Positions 8,072-17,331 of a DNA stretch of 64,000 bases are shown here, piece by piece. The translations under genes were made by a program, and so were the position numbers. This stretch comes from Sphingobacterium siyangense (GTDB taxonomy: Bacteria; Bacteroidota; Bacteroidia; Sphingobacteriales; Sphingobacteriaceae). How positions within the stretch are numbered: position 1 is the first letter of the stretch; each line of letters starts with the position of its first letter. The stretch spans positions 105,421 to 169,420 of the forward strand of contig NZ_VLKR01000013.1 in the NCBI RefSeq assembly GCF_007830445.1, read 5' to 3'. Below the pieces are notes generated by a model. It was given only the letters and a program-made list of their open reading frames with translations, was not told the origin of the DNA and did no database searches.

Positions 8072-8596
8072 ATGAATTTAAAACAATTAAAAAGCTTTGT
8101 ACTGTTACTAGCTTTGGGAACTTTTGGATTAACAAAAGTTTCAGCTCAAAGTAATGCGGCATATGTCGATAAGTACAGTCCAATAGCAAAAGAAATGATG
8201 GAGGAACACGGTGTTCCAGCATCGGTTATCTTAGCCATCGCTATGCATGAAAGCGGAAATGGTGGTAGCAGGGTAGCAAAAAATTTGAATAACCATTTTG
8301 GTGTCAAAGGAAAAAACAACAGTACCGTTATTCGGTCAGCTTACAAAGGTTATCGGTCTGTAATGGACTCGTATGATGATTTTGTAGGAATAGTAAAAAG
8401 AAAAAAGACTACTCAGAGTCTTTTTGAAAAACATCCTGGTGAAAAATACGAAGCTTGGGTAAAAGCGATTGCTCGTTCGGGTTACTCGACGAGTAAAGGT
8501 TGGACAGCAAAAGTACTCGCTACTATTAGACAATATCATTTGGATATGTTTGATAATGATGCTAAGCAAAATAGATTCTCGTCAACAAAAAAATAA
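8072..8596 (+). CDS. Secreted glucosaminidase (GH73-like), short form
   Basis: A 174-aa exported peptidoglycan hydrolase with a signal peptide ending near residue 25 (S-A-Q) and a single glucosaminidase domain over most of the rest. The catalytic glutamate is likely E60 in A-M-H-E-S-G-N-G, with the family N-N-H-F-G-V-K segment near 72-78. It should cleave N-acetylglucosaminyl bonds in murein in the periplasm. It lies 15 bp upstream of a longer lipoprotein paralogue with a LysM domain, so the two look like a duplicated pair. No LysM or other cell-wall anchor is present here. Confidence 0.85.
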   Translation: MNLKQLKSFVLLLALGTFGLTKVSAQSNAAYVDKYSPIAKEMMEEHGVPASVILAIAMHESGNGGSRVAKNLNNHFGVKGKNNSTVIRSAYKGYRSVMDSYDDFVGIVKRKKTTQSLFEKHPGEKYEAWVKAIARSGYSTSKGWTAKVLATIRQYHLDMFDNDAKQNRFSSTKK

Positions 8597-8611
8597 GCGC
8601 GATAGTATTGC

Positions 8612-9445
8612 ATGAAGAAGTTTTTTTATGGCATGTTTGTATTCATGATGTTGATTACATCATGTTCAAGCCGGAGAGGCACAATATCCTCCTCTAAATC
8701 TGGCTCCAATTCAAAAACTTCTTCATCCTCTTCTGTGGGACGACCGACCATGGCTGGCAACGACTATATTGCTCATTACAAAGATGTGGCCGTTGCAGAA
8801 ATGAATAAATATGGTATTCCTGCGAGTATTAAACTTGCTCAGGCTTTACTGGAATCCGGTAATGGTAACAGTTATCTTGCGCGTGAGGCTAATAATCATT
8901 TCGGTATTAAATGTGGCGGAGTTTGGAAAGGAAAATCCGTGACTCGTCCCGATGATAATATCAATGACTGCTTTCGTGTTTATGAAAATCCCGAACAATC
9001 TTTTCGGGATCACTCAGAGTTTCTGTTACGACCGCGATATGCGGCACTCTTTAAGTTGAATAAGAACGACTATAAAGGCTGGGCCAAAGGCTTGAAAGCG
9101 GCTGGATACGCCACCAATCCGCGTTATCCTGAATTGCTGATCGAAATGATCGAAAGATATCATCTTGATCAATACGATCGCGGTGAATCGCCACGTGAAA
9201 AGGTTGTACGTGAAGAGACTGTTCAGGTCGAGATCGTGCAGAATGTACAAGAAACCCCTCCTACCGTCGTAAAGACAGAAGAAATCAAGAGCCCGGTAGC
9301 TATGCGTATTCATGAGGTTAAAGCGCAGGATACGTTATATTCGCTCAGTAAGCTGTACAATGTATCCGTTGATCAGATCAAATCCCTAAACGGTCTTACC
9401 GATGATGCGCTATCTTTAGGGCAGCTATTGGTTATATCTAAATAG
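8612..9445 (+). CDS. Lipoprotein glucosaminidase with C-terminal LysM domain
   Basis: A 277-aa envelope enzyme. The lipobox L-I-T-S-C gives a lipidated C18, followed by a Ser-rich linker. The glucosaminidase domain covers about residues 50-175, with catalytic E81 in L-L-E-S-G-N-G and N-N-H-F-G-I-K-C just after it. A Glu/Val-rich linker leads to a LysM domain at about 232-276 (D-T-L-Y-S-L-S-K and the closing G-Q-L-L-V-I). It should bind and cut peptidoglycan from a membrane anchor. It is paralogous to the gene immediately upstream and part of the 8-12 kb cell-wall cluster. Confidence 0.9.
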   Translation: MKKFFYGMFVFMMLITSCSSRRGTISSSKSGSNSKTSSSSSVGRPTMAGNDYIAHYKDVAVAEMNKYGIPASIKLAQALLESGNGNSYLAREANNHFGIKCGGVWKGKSVTRPDDNINDCFRVYENPEQSFRDHSEFLLRPRYAALFKLNKNDYKGWAKGLKAAGYATNPRYPELLIEMIERYHLDQYDRGESPREKVVREETVQVEIVQNVQETPPTVVKTEEIKSPVAMRIHEVKAQDTLYSLSKLYNVSVDQIKSLNGLTDDALSLGQLLVISK

Positions 9446-9506
9446 TTACGCTTTAAAAGATGTTAAATATTTCGCTTTTGTACAGCGATATAGTAGTTTT
9501 ACGAAA

Positions 9507-10268
9507 GTGATACTATTGCGATATATTTTTCTACTTATTGCCCTTGTGGGCTTTACCTCTCCACTTTTTTGCCAAGATAAAAAAGTCGAGGGTATCGTTT
9601 TTGATAAAAATACCAAACAACGTATTGGAAATGTAAGGCTGGCCAACTTACGTACTGGCGAGGTCAATTATAATACTATTAAAGGAGAATTTGTCTTTAA
9701 TGCACAACTAGGAGATCATATTGTTGCGATATGTAAAGGCTATTTTTCAGATACTCTTCAGGTGGATAACCGCGGATTGTTGCTGTTTCATTTGGTACGT
9801 GAATCGTTTTATATTGATGAAGTTCAGGTTTTTGCACGCAAGACACCAGAGGAAATTCTGAAAAAAGCAAAAGAGGATTATGAGAAAGCGTATCGTCTTG
9901 CGGGTTATGGAGACGTATTTTCTGTTGGCCCAAATGGGGCTGGATTAAGCATCAATTCAATTTATAGTTTATTTAGCAAGGAGGCTAAAAGAGCACGTCG
10001 ACTAACTAAAACCATTGAAAACGATTATAAGGAAAATGTGATCGACTACAAATTTACGAAAGAGCTTATCAGTAAGATTACAGGATTAAATAGCGAAGAA
10101 GCTGAACGATTTAGAAGGATATTTAGACCCTCCTATTTCTTTATTCTCTCAGCGAGTGATTATGAATTGGTGAATTATATCAAATATTGTTATTCACGGT
10201 ATCAATTGAACCCTTCGCAATATTTTATTGAGCCTTTTCCAACAATTAATTATAAATTAGTACCGTAA
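9507..10268 (+). CDS. Secreted CarboxypepD_reg-like domain protein
   Basis: A 253-aa exported protein. A hydrophobic signal sequence (about residues 1-22, ending F-C-Q) is followed by a carboxypeptidase-like regulatory domain, seen from V-E-G-I-V-F-D-K and the G-E-F-V-F strand pattern (about 25-100). The remaining part is basic, helical and not recognised. No TonB plug or barrel follows, so it is not a receptor. The proposed start is GTG at 9507; a TTG three codons later is an alternative, and no ATG is available. It lies in the same direction between the LysM glucosaminidase and the DUF3078 gene. Confidence 0.72.
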   Translation: MILLRYIFLLIALVGFTSPLFCQDKKVEGIVFDKNTKQRIGNVRLANLRTGEVNYNTIKGEFVFNAQLGDHIVAICKGYFSDTLQVDNRGLLLFHLVRESFYIDEVQVFARKTPEEILKKAKEDYEKAYRLAGYGDVFSVGPNGAGLSINSIYSLFSKEAKRARRLTKTIENDYKENVIDYKFTKELISKITGLNSEEAERFRRIFRPSYFFILSASDYELVNYIKYCYSRYQLNPSQYFIEPFPTINYKLVP

Positions 10269-10290
10269 ACAAAAAATAGACGTTTTCAGA

Positions 10291-11328
10291 ATGAAGTTAT
10301 TCAATTTTGTCGGCATGGCTCTGCTTTGCCTTTCTATTACCAGCTTAAAAGCACAGGATCTGAAAGATCTTCGAGCAAAACCAGATACCGTAATTTCTGT
10401 ACAGAAAGAGCAACCATTAAATATTAAAACGATTCGTCCTATAGTTCCAAAACTAAACTTAGAGGTAGACTATTGGAAACATTGGACAAAATTCGGGATC
10501 AATTTAAACCAGGCGTCATTTAATGATAATTGGAAAGGTGGGGGTGTTGGTTCTATTGCTGTAGGATTGAATGCGAATCATAAATCGGATTATACGAAGG
10601 ACAATTTCAATTTTGTGACCGAAGTTGATTTACGTTATGGAAAGATAAAGAATACCAATAATATTGCGAAGAAGAATAATGACCGTATATTTTGGGATAA
10701 TAAGCTTTCTTATAAATTGTCTGCCAATTGGGCATTGTTTACGTCGGTGACATTTGAGTCGCAATTTGATGCGGGTTATAAGTATAAAACGGTTAACGGC
10801 AGAGATACAATAGACTATATTGAGAATGCTTTTATGGCACCAGCTTATCTAACAGAATCTTTCGGTCTTGAGTATAAGCCTAGTAACGAATTTTCCTTGC
10901 GTTTTGGTACGGGTACTGCACGTCAAACTTTTATCTTGGATGAGCGTGTTAAGCCTCGTTCTGGAGAAGGTTTCTTTGAGAAATATGGCTATTATAGAGA
11001 TCCTAACAATCCAAGTGCGGGTACTGGTGAACGATTTGGTGTAAAGGAAGACCGCTCTTTTGCCAATGCACTGGCATTTCAGCTAACGGGTAACCTGGAC
11101 AAAAACTTCACAGATAAACTGAATGTAAAGGCTCGTTATAACCTTTTTGCTGACTACGAGAAACTTTCCAACCCTACACACCGTTTGGATGTAACTGTAA
11201 CGGCAAAAGTCACGAGAGTCATCAATGTGAACTTAAATGGTATCATGATCTACGATCCAGATGTTATTTCAAGAGTGCAGTTGAGTCAGTCGTTGGCGAT
11301 GGGTATAGTCTATAGTTTACCAAAATAA
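10291..11328 (+). CDS. DUF3078 outer-membrane protein
   Basis: A 345-aa protein with a signal peptide (L-K-A-Q near residue 22) and a long body of alternating beta strands. The segment with W-K-H-W-T-K-F-G-I-N-L-N-Q-A-S-F-N near residues 60-76 and the W-K-G-G-G motif identify DUF3078, a Bacteroidota family predicted to be an outer-membrane beta barrel. Function is unknown. The stop overlaps the ATG of the amidase gene (TAATG), indicating translational coupling and a related role at the envelope. Confidence 0.87.
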   Translation: MKLFNFVGMALLCLSITSLKAQDLKDLRAKPDTVISVQKEQPLNIKTIRPIVPKLNLEVDYWKHWTKFGINLNQASFNDNWKGGGVGSIAVGLNANHKSDYTKDNFNFVTEVDLRYGKIKNTNNIAKKNNDRIFWDNKLSYKLSANWALFTSVTFESQFDAGYKYKTVNGRDTIDYIENAFMAPAYLTESFGLEYKPSNEFSLRFGTGTARQTFILDERVKPRSGEGFFEKYGYYRDPNNPSAGTGERFGVKEDRSFANALAFQLTGNLDKNFTDKLNVKARYNLFADYEKLSNPTHRLDVTVTAKVTRVINVNLNGIMIYDPDVISRVQLSQSLAMGIVYSLPK

Positions 11329-12194
11329 TGTTTAGGCCTGTGTCAATAGGGATATTGCTTTGTTCACTGCTGTCTTTGGCAAGCTGCAAGTCGAAGATAC
11401 AGCCGGTGGTTGCAAAGCCGCTAGTTGCGTCATTTGCTTCTGCATTGGTTGTGGAAGAAAAGGTCGAAGCTAAGCCAGATACCAATTTATTGACACCGGA
11501 GGAAAGAAAGGTTGTTTTTTTACAGAAGTCTGGAAACCATCCTTATTGGCGCCAAGAGGAAGCCATACATTATGATGTTCGTAAACCTAACTATGTCATT
11601 ATTCATCATACAGCACAAGATAGTATTGGGCAGACAATCAAAACCTTTCAGATTCCAAGAACTAAAGTGAGTTCACATTATGTCATTGGCCGGAATGGGG
11701 AGATTATACAAATGTTGAACGATTATGTTCGGTCTTGGCATGCAGGGGTGGCAAAATGGGGTTCTATTGTCGACATGAACTCCTGTTCTATTGGTATAGA
11801 ATTGGATAATAATGGTAGGGAGCCTTTTCCTGAGGCACAAATTAATTCATTGATGACTGTGCTTGATACCTTGAAATCGCGTTATTTAATTCCAGCAAAT
11901 AATTTTATTGGCCATGCTGATATCGCTCCATCACGCAAGAATGATCCAAGCGTTTTTTTCCCGTGGAAAAAGCTTGCAGAACGGGGTTTTGGAATATGGT
12001 ATGATGAAGGACAGCTTGTGGCCCCTCCTGATAGCTTTAATGCGATAGACGCGCTTAAAATTATTGGTTATGATACGTCCAATCTAAAAGCCGCTATCGT
12101 TGCCTTTAAACGAAAATTTGTCGTTCGGGATACAACCCCCGAATTGACCATATATGATAAGAGTGTATTGTACAATATCTATAAAAAATACTGA
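11328..12194 (+). CDS. Lipoprotein N-acetylmuramoyl-L-alanine amidase (Amidase_2)
   Basis: A 288-aa zinc amidase that splits the bond between N-acetylmuramic acid and the stem peptide. The lipobox L-A-S-C gives a lipidated C20. Zinc ligands are visible as H93 or H94 in V-I-I-H-H-T-A, H196 in I-G-H-A-D-I-A, and D206 in R-K-N-D-P. The fold also resembles peptidoglycan-recognition proteins. The gene starts inside the DUF3078 stop codon (TAATG), and a terminator follows directly. With the two glucosaminidases upstream it forms a set cutting both the glycan and the peptide side of murein. Confidence 0.92.
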   Translation: MFRPVSIGILLCSLLSLASCKSKIQPVVAKPLVASFASALVVEEKVEAKPDTNLLTPEERKVVFLQKSGNHPYWRQEEAIHYDVRKPNYVIIHHTAQDSIGQTIKTFQIPRTKVSSHYVIGRNGEIIQMLNDYVRSWHAGVAKWGSIVDMNSCSIGIELDNNGREPFPEAQINSLMTVLDTLKSRYLIPANNFIGHADIAPSRKNDPSVFFPWKKLAERGFGIWYDEGQLVAPPDSFNAIDALKIIGYDTSNLKAAIVAFKRKFVVRDTTPELTIYDKSVLYNIYKKY

Positions 12195-12219
12195 GCCTGA
12201 GCAATCAGGCTTTTTTTTA
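12195..12219 (+). terminator. Terminator after the amidase gene
   Basis: GCCTGA / TCAGGC stem with a GCAA tetraloop and eight T. The T-run overlaps the stop codon of the convergent symporter gene. Confidence 0.9.
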
Positions 12220-13932
12220 TTCAAGATCCCTTTTGACCTCTATAGGACTAGGTGCTTTCGTCCCCAGTTGTACGATATAGGCGATTAACATGACAGCTAG
12301 GCAGCCAATAAGATTTAGCCAGAGAAAAGGAATCTTATTCATCGTCCATACTGCTATCACTATAATTTCGGAAAGAATAGCTGCAAGAAAAACAGCTTTG
12401 CCTTGGATTTTCTTCATGTAGAAGGCGACGATAAAAATCCCTAGGATAGTACCATAGAATAGTGAGCCCAAGATATTGACCGCTTCGAGGAGATTACCCA
12501 ATCTGTTCGCATACAAAGCAACAATAACAGTAAATGTACCCCAGATCAACGTAAATAAACGCGACCACAAAAGGTCTTGTTTTTCAGATGAGTTAGGATT
12601 AATAAATCTTTTGTAGATATCAATGGTCGTTGTTGAGGCCAATGAGTTAATAGCACTTGCCGTAGAACCCATGGATGCGAGAAAAATGACCGCTATGAGT
12701 AGCCCAATTAGACCCTTTGGGAAGACGCTTGTCACAAAAGAAAGAAAGACATAATTATTGTCATTCGTTTCCGCTGTTGGGTTGTTTTTTTTGATTAAGT
12801 CCAAAGTCCCTTCTTTTACGACCTGCATTTTTGCATTAAGTTGACCGAGTGAGGATCGATAATCAGCAATTCTTTTTTCATCGTCGTGATCCAATGCTGT
12901 ATTAAGCTGCTGAACAACAGATTCACGTGTTTTAAATAGCTCGCTATGCTTTTGTTCGAGAAGCTGGTAGTCAGGAGCATATTTGCTTTCTTTGAGCTTC
13001 TTGATCTCGACTTGATTAAAAAAAATGGGCGGCTGATGGAATTGATAATAGGCAAATACCAGAACTCCAATCAACAGGATAGCAAATTGCATAGGGATTT
13101 TCAAGAGACCATTCATAATTAATCCCATGCGACTTTCTTTGATCGAAGCCCCTGTCAAATAACGACCTACTTGACTTTGGTCGGTCCCGAAGTAGGAAAG
13201 CTGTAGGAAAAAACCACCGATTAGTCCTGTCCAAAGCGTATAGTTATTATTGAGATCAAAAGTGAAATCCAATGCATTGGTTTTTCCTGATTTTCCTGCA
13301 ATATGAAGTGCTTTTGATAATCCAATAGACTCTGGCAACAGATGGATAACTAATATACCTGCTACGAGTAATGATCCAAAGATAATGCTCATTTGAAGCA
13401 ACTGTGTATGAGACACGGCTTTGGTTCCTCCATAGGTCGTATAGATAACAACAAAACTTCCTATGGCCAATGTGGTCCATGTTAGATCAATATGAAGGAT
13501 GGTCGATATAATTAAAGCCGGTGCAAAGATGGTTATACCCGTTGATATTCCCCGCTGTACCAAAAAAAGAATGGCGGTGAGCCCTCTGGTTTTGACATCA
13601 AACCGTTTTTCTAGAAATTCGTAGGCTGTAAATACTTTTAGCTTATGAAAAATAGGAACAAATGTAATGCAGAGCACAATCATGGCCAACGGAAGACCAA
13701 AGTAGAATTGGACAAAACTCATTCCTGAGGAATAAGCTAAGCCGGGGGCAGATAAGAAAGTAATGGCGCTCGCTTGCGTCGCCATTACCGATAATCCGAC
13801 GTGATACCAAGGTAAAGAACGATTACCTAGAAGATATCCGTCAATATTTTTTATACCCCTACTCTTATAAACGCCATATAGGACAATAACTAAGAGTGTC
13901 AGAAATAACACGATCCAATCTGCTGTACTCAT
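12217..13932 (-). CDS. Sodium:solute symporter (SSS family)
   Basis: A 571-aa integral membrane transporter with about 13-14 hydrophobic helices. It shows the SSS features near the N-terminus (Y-L-L-G-N-R-S-L-P-W, then Q-A-S-A-I-T-F-L-S-A-P-G). A cytosolic or periplasmic charged insert lies at about residues 305-385. The substrate cannot be read from sequence; relatives carry sugars, sialic acid or other organic solutes. Its ATG overlaps the stop of a 30-aa membrane peptide gene (ATGA), and a 69-aa membrane protein gene lies just upstream, so three genes probably form one unit. Confidence 0.92.
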   Translation of the reverse strand: MSTADWIVLFLTLLVIVLYGVYKSRGIKNIDGYLLGNRSLPWYHVGLSVMATQASAITFLSAPGLAYSSGMSFVQFYFGLPLAMIVLCITFVPIFHKLKVFTAYEFLEKRFDVKTRGLTAILFLVQRGISTGITIFAPALIISTILHIDLTWTTLAIGSFVVIYTTYGGTKAVSHTQLLQMSIIFGSLLVAGILVIHLLPESIGLSKALHIAGKSGKTNALDFTFDLNNNYTLWTGLIGGFFLQLSYFGTDQSQVGRYLTGASIKESRMGLIMNGLLKIPMQFAILLIGVLVFAYYQFHQPPIFFNQVEIKKLKESKYAPDYQLLEQKHSELFKTRESVVQQLNTALDHDDEKRIADYRSSLGQLNAKMQVVKEGTLDLIKKNNPTAETNDNNYVFLSFVTSVFPKGLIGLLIAVIFLASMGSTASAINSLASTTTIDIYKRFINPNSSEKQDLLWSRLFTLIWGTFTVIVALYANRLGNLLEAVNILGSLFYGTILGIFIVAFYMKKIQGKAVFLAAILSEIIVIAVWTMNKIPFLWLNLIGCLAVMLIAYIVQLGTKAPSPIEVKRDLE

Positions 13933-14021
13933 GAATAGTGGTTCGTGAAAATGTACAGAAAAAGGATGAATACGAATAGCCAGATAACGACCAACCAGTA
14001 GAAACGCTTCCAGCTATTCAT
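13929..14021 (-). CDS. 30-aa single-span membrane peptide upstream of the symporter
   Basis: A short frame from ATG (14019-14021) to TGA (13929-13931) encodes M-N-S-W-K-R-F-Y-W followed by about 17 hydrophobic residues and ending N-H-Y-S. The layout is a positively charged N-terminus, one transmembrane helix and a short tail. Its stop overlaps the start of the symporter (ATGA), and it starts 5 bp after the 69-aa gene, so it is placed exactly as a translated cistron. Small subunits next to sodium:solute symporters are known in other systems, so a stabilising or regulatory partner is plausible. Not proven. Confidence 0.68.
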   Translation of the reverse strand: MNSWKRFYWLVVIWLFVFILFLYIFTNHYS

Positions 14022-14026
14022 CTTTC

Positions 14027-14236
14027 TTATCTATCTGAAGGCTTTTGAGGATAAATAACGCTATTAAAAATAGCAGCGATAATCAATCCGACAATAGCAC
14101 CTCCAAAGATGCTTAAAAATGTCTCGTTTGCAGTGAATCCAATTAATGCACCAAATACTACAGCAACTAAAAGAATGATTCCTTTTGCTTTGCCAGCATC
14201 AATTGTCGTGCAGCTGTTGTCAATCTGATTTTCCAT
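14027..14236 (-). CDS. Small two-helix membrane protein
   Basis: A 69-aa protein with a polar N-terminus (residues 1-17), a hydrophobic helix at about 18-36, and a second Gly/Ile/Ala-rich helix at about 41-62, ending in a basic tail. I do not recognise a named family. It starts 7 bp after the PIG-L gene and ends 5 bp before the 30-aa membrane peptide, which points to a PIG-L, 69-aa, 30-aa, symporter operon. Function unknown. Confidence 0.72.
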   Translation of the reverse strand: MENQIDNSCTTIDAGKAKGIILLVAVVFGALIGFTANETFLSIFGGAIVGLIIAAIFNSVIYPQKPSDR

Positions 14237-14243
14237 TATTATA

Positions 14244-16697
14244 TTATTTTGATTTTGATAGCAAATTTACGAATAATCTGTAAGCTCCGGGAATCCCGGC
14301 AGGCAATTGTCTGAAAAAAGACAAAGATGTATAAACAAATTTACCTTTTCCATATTGAGCAATGAGTAATGAGCCATTATGTAACGGTTCGCCGGGATCT
14401 TGCATGGTGATCGGGGTGCGGTACTTTTTATCGATATCTTCCGCAAAGTAGAGTCCCCGCTCCTGCACCCAGTGTTCGAAGTCAGCTTCGCTGATCTTGT
14501 TCGGGTAATTAAAAATCGGGTCATTTTTATCGAAATGTACCGTTGCAAGTTCGTCTGTTACACGGCTTCTGCCGATGCTAAAAGGAAAAGGGCCAAAGTT
14601 TTTTGAGAACAGTCCATTGTTTACATTGTACTGTTCCAGGACCGTTCCACCCATGTTCACATACGCAAGTAGTCTGTTTTGGAGCTGTGCAATTTGCTTG
14701 TTGACGTTGAATATTCGTACACCCAAGATTACAGCATCGTAGCTAGAGAGATCTGCTTTTAATGCCTGTTCGTTACTTAATACATCGACTTTAATACCAA
14801 TGGCCGCCAGCGACTCCGGAATTAGATCCCCTGCCCCATGGATGTATGCCACTTTCTTTATGTCGTTGATCAGGTTGACATTGCTCATTTTTATAGCGAC
14901 ATCTGGGAAATAAACAATATTAGGTATATGATTGTAATCGATGGATTTTATCTCTTTTAAGTGCTCTTTGTTTGCTAAGAGGAAGTCCAGGGTATCAATG
15001 GAAGATTTAGAAGCATCTGATGGTTTTATGCTGATCTCTTTGGAAATTGTACGTTCGCCTTTGTCAAAAGATAGGTCAAAAGATGCCGGTGAAACTTCCC
15101 AGCCTTTAGGTACATTCGGTCTGACGTTAAATGTGGTTGTGTTTGCTTGTCCGTTTTTCTGAAAAGTCAGATTCATTTTGACAATGTGGGCATTTTGTGT
15201 AAGTGCCAAAGGGCTGGAACTTTTTGCCGTCAACTGTGGGACGATCACAATGGGGTCGTAGATTTCGCCACGAACAGGATCGGTATATTTATATTTTATG
15301 GGCTGACTGAGTGTGATATTTTCACCATTGATCCGGAGTTGAAATGATACCTCTGGAGCATAGGGGTTTTCTGGATAGCCAGTCAGGTTAAAATCACTGA
15401 CATTAAATTTGCCTTTTCCATGTGGATCAATCAACCAGTATGGTTGTGTCGTCCTGTCGGCATGTATAAGAACCGAGTCTCTTTGTAGCTTGTTTATTTT
15501 TAGTGTTTCATGAATGCTATTTCCATTTATTTGGGTCAGCTCAACGGTTACATTTGGACGTCGAACAATAATGGAATGTTCTACTTTGATCTGATCTTCC
15601 AAGGCATAGGATGGATTTTTAGCGATACTTTCGAACCAAATTCCACCACAGGCAAGAATTAGTTTTTCAACCTCTTTTTTCTTTTCAGTTTTCCAGTATT
15701 CATCATCAATTTGATCCAGTGCTTTGTACAGTTGGATCAATTCAGCAATGATCAATTCGGGTTTATCAATTTGATATGTTTGATTGATGTGGTCAATTAA
15801 GGACTCAACTTTACTGCCGTTTTGAATTCTTTTCCATGAGGTGTCAACTCCATCCAAGAGTGTATTTTTTGCAGGTGCACCGTCTACATACTCAAAGTAT
15901 TCGATTGATGAGCCACGTTGGCTTGCCGAACCAAAGCCTTGGCTTTTGTGTGATGAACGGCTGTGTGCGGCAATTTCTCCATAAGAGGCTCCTAGAAGAG
16001 AATTGTAATCCCCGATATCTATTTTTAACTGATCTTCACGTGTATTGTTTTGACCTCCGAAGTTAGCTGTATTCCAAAGCAAGCGTTTAGCTTTCCAGGG
16101 GCGTACAAATTGAAGTTGCTCTGGAAATTGATTCGGATCAGCAGCAGCTTTAAAGGCTTCATGTGCTAGAATGGCGGAAGCTTGATGATGACCATGTCCA
16201 CCCCTTGGATCTGGAGGAAAACGTGTGATGATGACATCGGGTCTAAATTTGCGGATAATCCATACGGCTTCGCGAAGAACACGCTGTTTATCCCAGAATT
16301 CGAAAGTTTCTTCTGGAGTCTTTGAGAATCCAAAATCATATGCTGAGGAAAAAAATTGCTCACCCTTATCGATTTTTCGAGCAGCCAGTAATTCCTGCGT
16401 TCGAATCAATCCAAGTTCAATACCTTGTTCTGTTCCGATGAGGTTTTGTCCGCCGTCACCTCGAGTTAGGGATAAATAACCTGTTTTATATTTTTTTTCC
16501 TGAGCTAGCCAAGCGATTAGCCGGGTATTTTCATCATCCGGATGTGCCGCAAAATAAAGGACTGAGCCCAACACGTTCAGTTTTTCTAGATTAACTTTAA
16601 TTTCAGCAGCATTCCACTGTGGATTCTGTGCTTTAACGATTGAAGTTGACAAGATACCAGCCAAAATAATAATAACAGAGAGAAAAGGTCTTCGCAT
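14244..16697 (-). CDS. Secreted PIG-L family deacetylase with large C-terminal region
   Basis: An 817-aa exported protein. After a signal peptide (V-K-A-Q near residue 24) comes a PIG-L/LmbE zinc deacetylase domain (about 45-290), with the metal motif A-A-H-P-D-D-E-N (H52, D54, D55) and a later G-G-H-G-H-H zinc histidine near 167. These enzymes remove acetyl groups from N-acetylglucosamine-type substrates. The remaining 500 residues include beta-rich parts and a C-terminal stretch (about 600-815) that resembles a glutamine-amidotransferase-like or trehalose-utilisation-like fold (D-A-V-I-L-G-V-R and G-G-T-V-L-E-Q). The substrate is unknown. The nearby symporter may import a released product; this is inference. 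Confidence 0.86.
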   Translation of the reverse strand: MRRPFLSVIIILAGILSTSIVKAQNPQWNAAEIKVNLEKLNVLGSVLYFAAHPDDENTRLIAWLAQEKKYKTGYLSLTRGDGGQNLIGTEQGIELGLIRTQELLAARKIDKGEQFFSSAYDFGFSKTPEETFEFWDKQRVLREAVWIIRKFRPDVIITRFPPDPRGGHGHHQASAILAHEAFKAAADPNQFPEQLQFVRPWKAKRLLWNTANFGGQNNTREDQLKIDIGDYNSLLGASYGEIAAHSRSSHKSQGFGSASQRGSSIEYFEYVDGAPAKNTLLDGVDTSWKRIQNGSKVESLIDHINQTYQIDKPELIIAELIQLYKALDQIDDEYWKTEKKKEVEKLILACGGIWFESIAKNPSYALEDQIKVEHSIIVRRPNVTVELTQINGNSIHETLKINKLQRDSVLIHADRTTQPYWLIDPHGKGKFNVSDFNLTGYPENPYAPEVSFQLRINGENITLSQPIKYKYTDPVRGEIYDPIVIVPQLTAKSSSPLALTQNAHIVKMNLTFQKNGQANTTTFNVRPNVPKGWEVSPASFDLSFDKGERTISKEISIKPSDASKSSIDTLDFLLANKEHLKEIKSIDYNHIPNIVYFPDVAIKMSNVNLINDIKKVAYIHGAGDLIPESLAAIGIKVDVLSNEQALKADLSSYDAVILGVRIFNVNKQIAQLQNRLLAYVNMGGTVLEQYNVNNGLFSKNFGPFPFSIGRSRVTDELATVHFDKNDPIFNYPNKISEADFEHWVQERGLYFAEDIDKKYRTPITMQDPGEPLHNGSLLIAQYGKGKFVYTSLSFFRQLPAGIPGAYRLFVNLLSKSK

Positions 16698-16896
16698 GTT
16701 TAAAGATAAAGATTTTGATGAACAACGGATTGTTGGAGATTGTAATTTTATTGACAGTCTTTAAGTAGCGTGTTTATGACGTTGGTTTATTGCTTTGACT
16801 TACGGATATTAACCATTAACCTGATTCAACTTAGGTCAATATTTAGCGAAGAGGTAAAGGGATCGATCGTTGAAAGGTAAAACAGAGGTATAAATA

Positions 16897-16933
16897 AAAA
16901 ACGGAAATCCCAATCAATTTGGAATTTCCGTTT
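16897..16933 (-). terminator. Hairpin, possible minus-strand terminator
   Basis: AAACGGAAATCCCAA pairs imperfectly with TTTGGAATTTCCGTTT. On the minus strand it is followed by T-rich sequence. No gene ends next to it, so the transcript it would stop is unclear. Confidence 0.45.
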
Positions 16934-17188
16934 AACAATTAAAATATTTTTTCCTGAAACGAATTTTTAGAGAATAGTTATTTTGTCGCTTCGCTCCAAG
17001 TGGCAACCTTTAACATAGTAAATATATGTAGAAAATATTTAGTTCTGTTAGATTACTTTAATTAGTTTTCCACATTGCTAAATTTTGTCAACATTTTAGC
17101 TTTTGGAAAACATATAATATATAGGCGTCATGCGTTTAAGATGCTGCAATACAACGATCTTTAGGGTAAGATAGATTCTCCACTACCT

Positions 17189-17218
17189 TAAAAAAAATCT
17201 GGATTGGTCTAAATCCAA
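17189..17218 (-). terminator. Terminator downstream of the peroxiredoxin operon
   Basis: On the minus strand TGGATT pairs with AATCCA around TAGACC, followed by GATTTTTTTT. It lies 114 bp after the last gene of the operon. Confidence 0.55.
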
Positions 17219-17331
17219 TTGCATATTTGTTTGACAAATTTCAATTGATGTTAGTTTTTATGCTTCAAATGCTCAAAAACGACAGGAACAACCTTTAAAG
17301 AAAGTTTCACACGAATGCTTTTTTGCAAAGA

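Larger units (their letters stand above)
16698..17331. other. Intergenic region with two minus-strand terminator-like hairpins
   Basis: About 630 bp between the PIG-L start and the DUF6952-like stop. No credible gene. Hairpins at 16897-16933 and 17189-17218 are described separately. A TATCTTTA box (minus, 16701-16708) lies next to the PIG-L start and could give a leaderless transcript. Confidence 0.6.
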
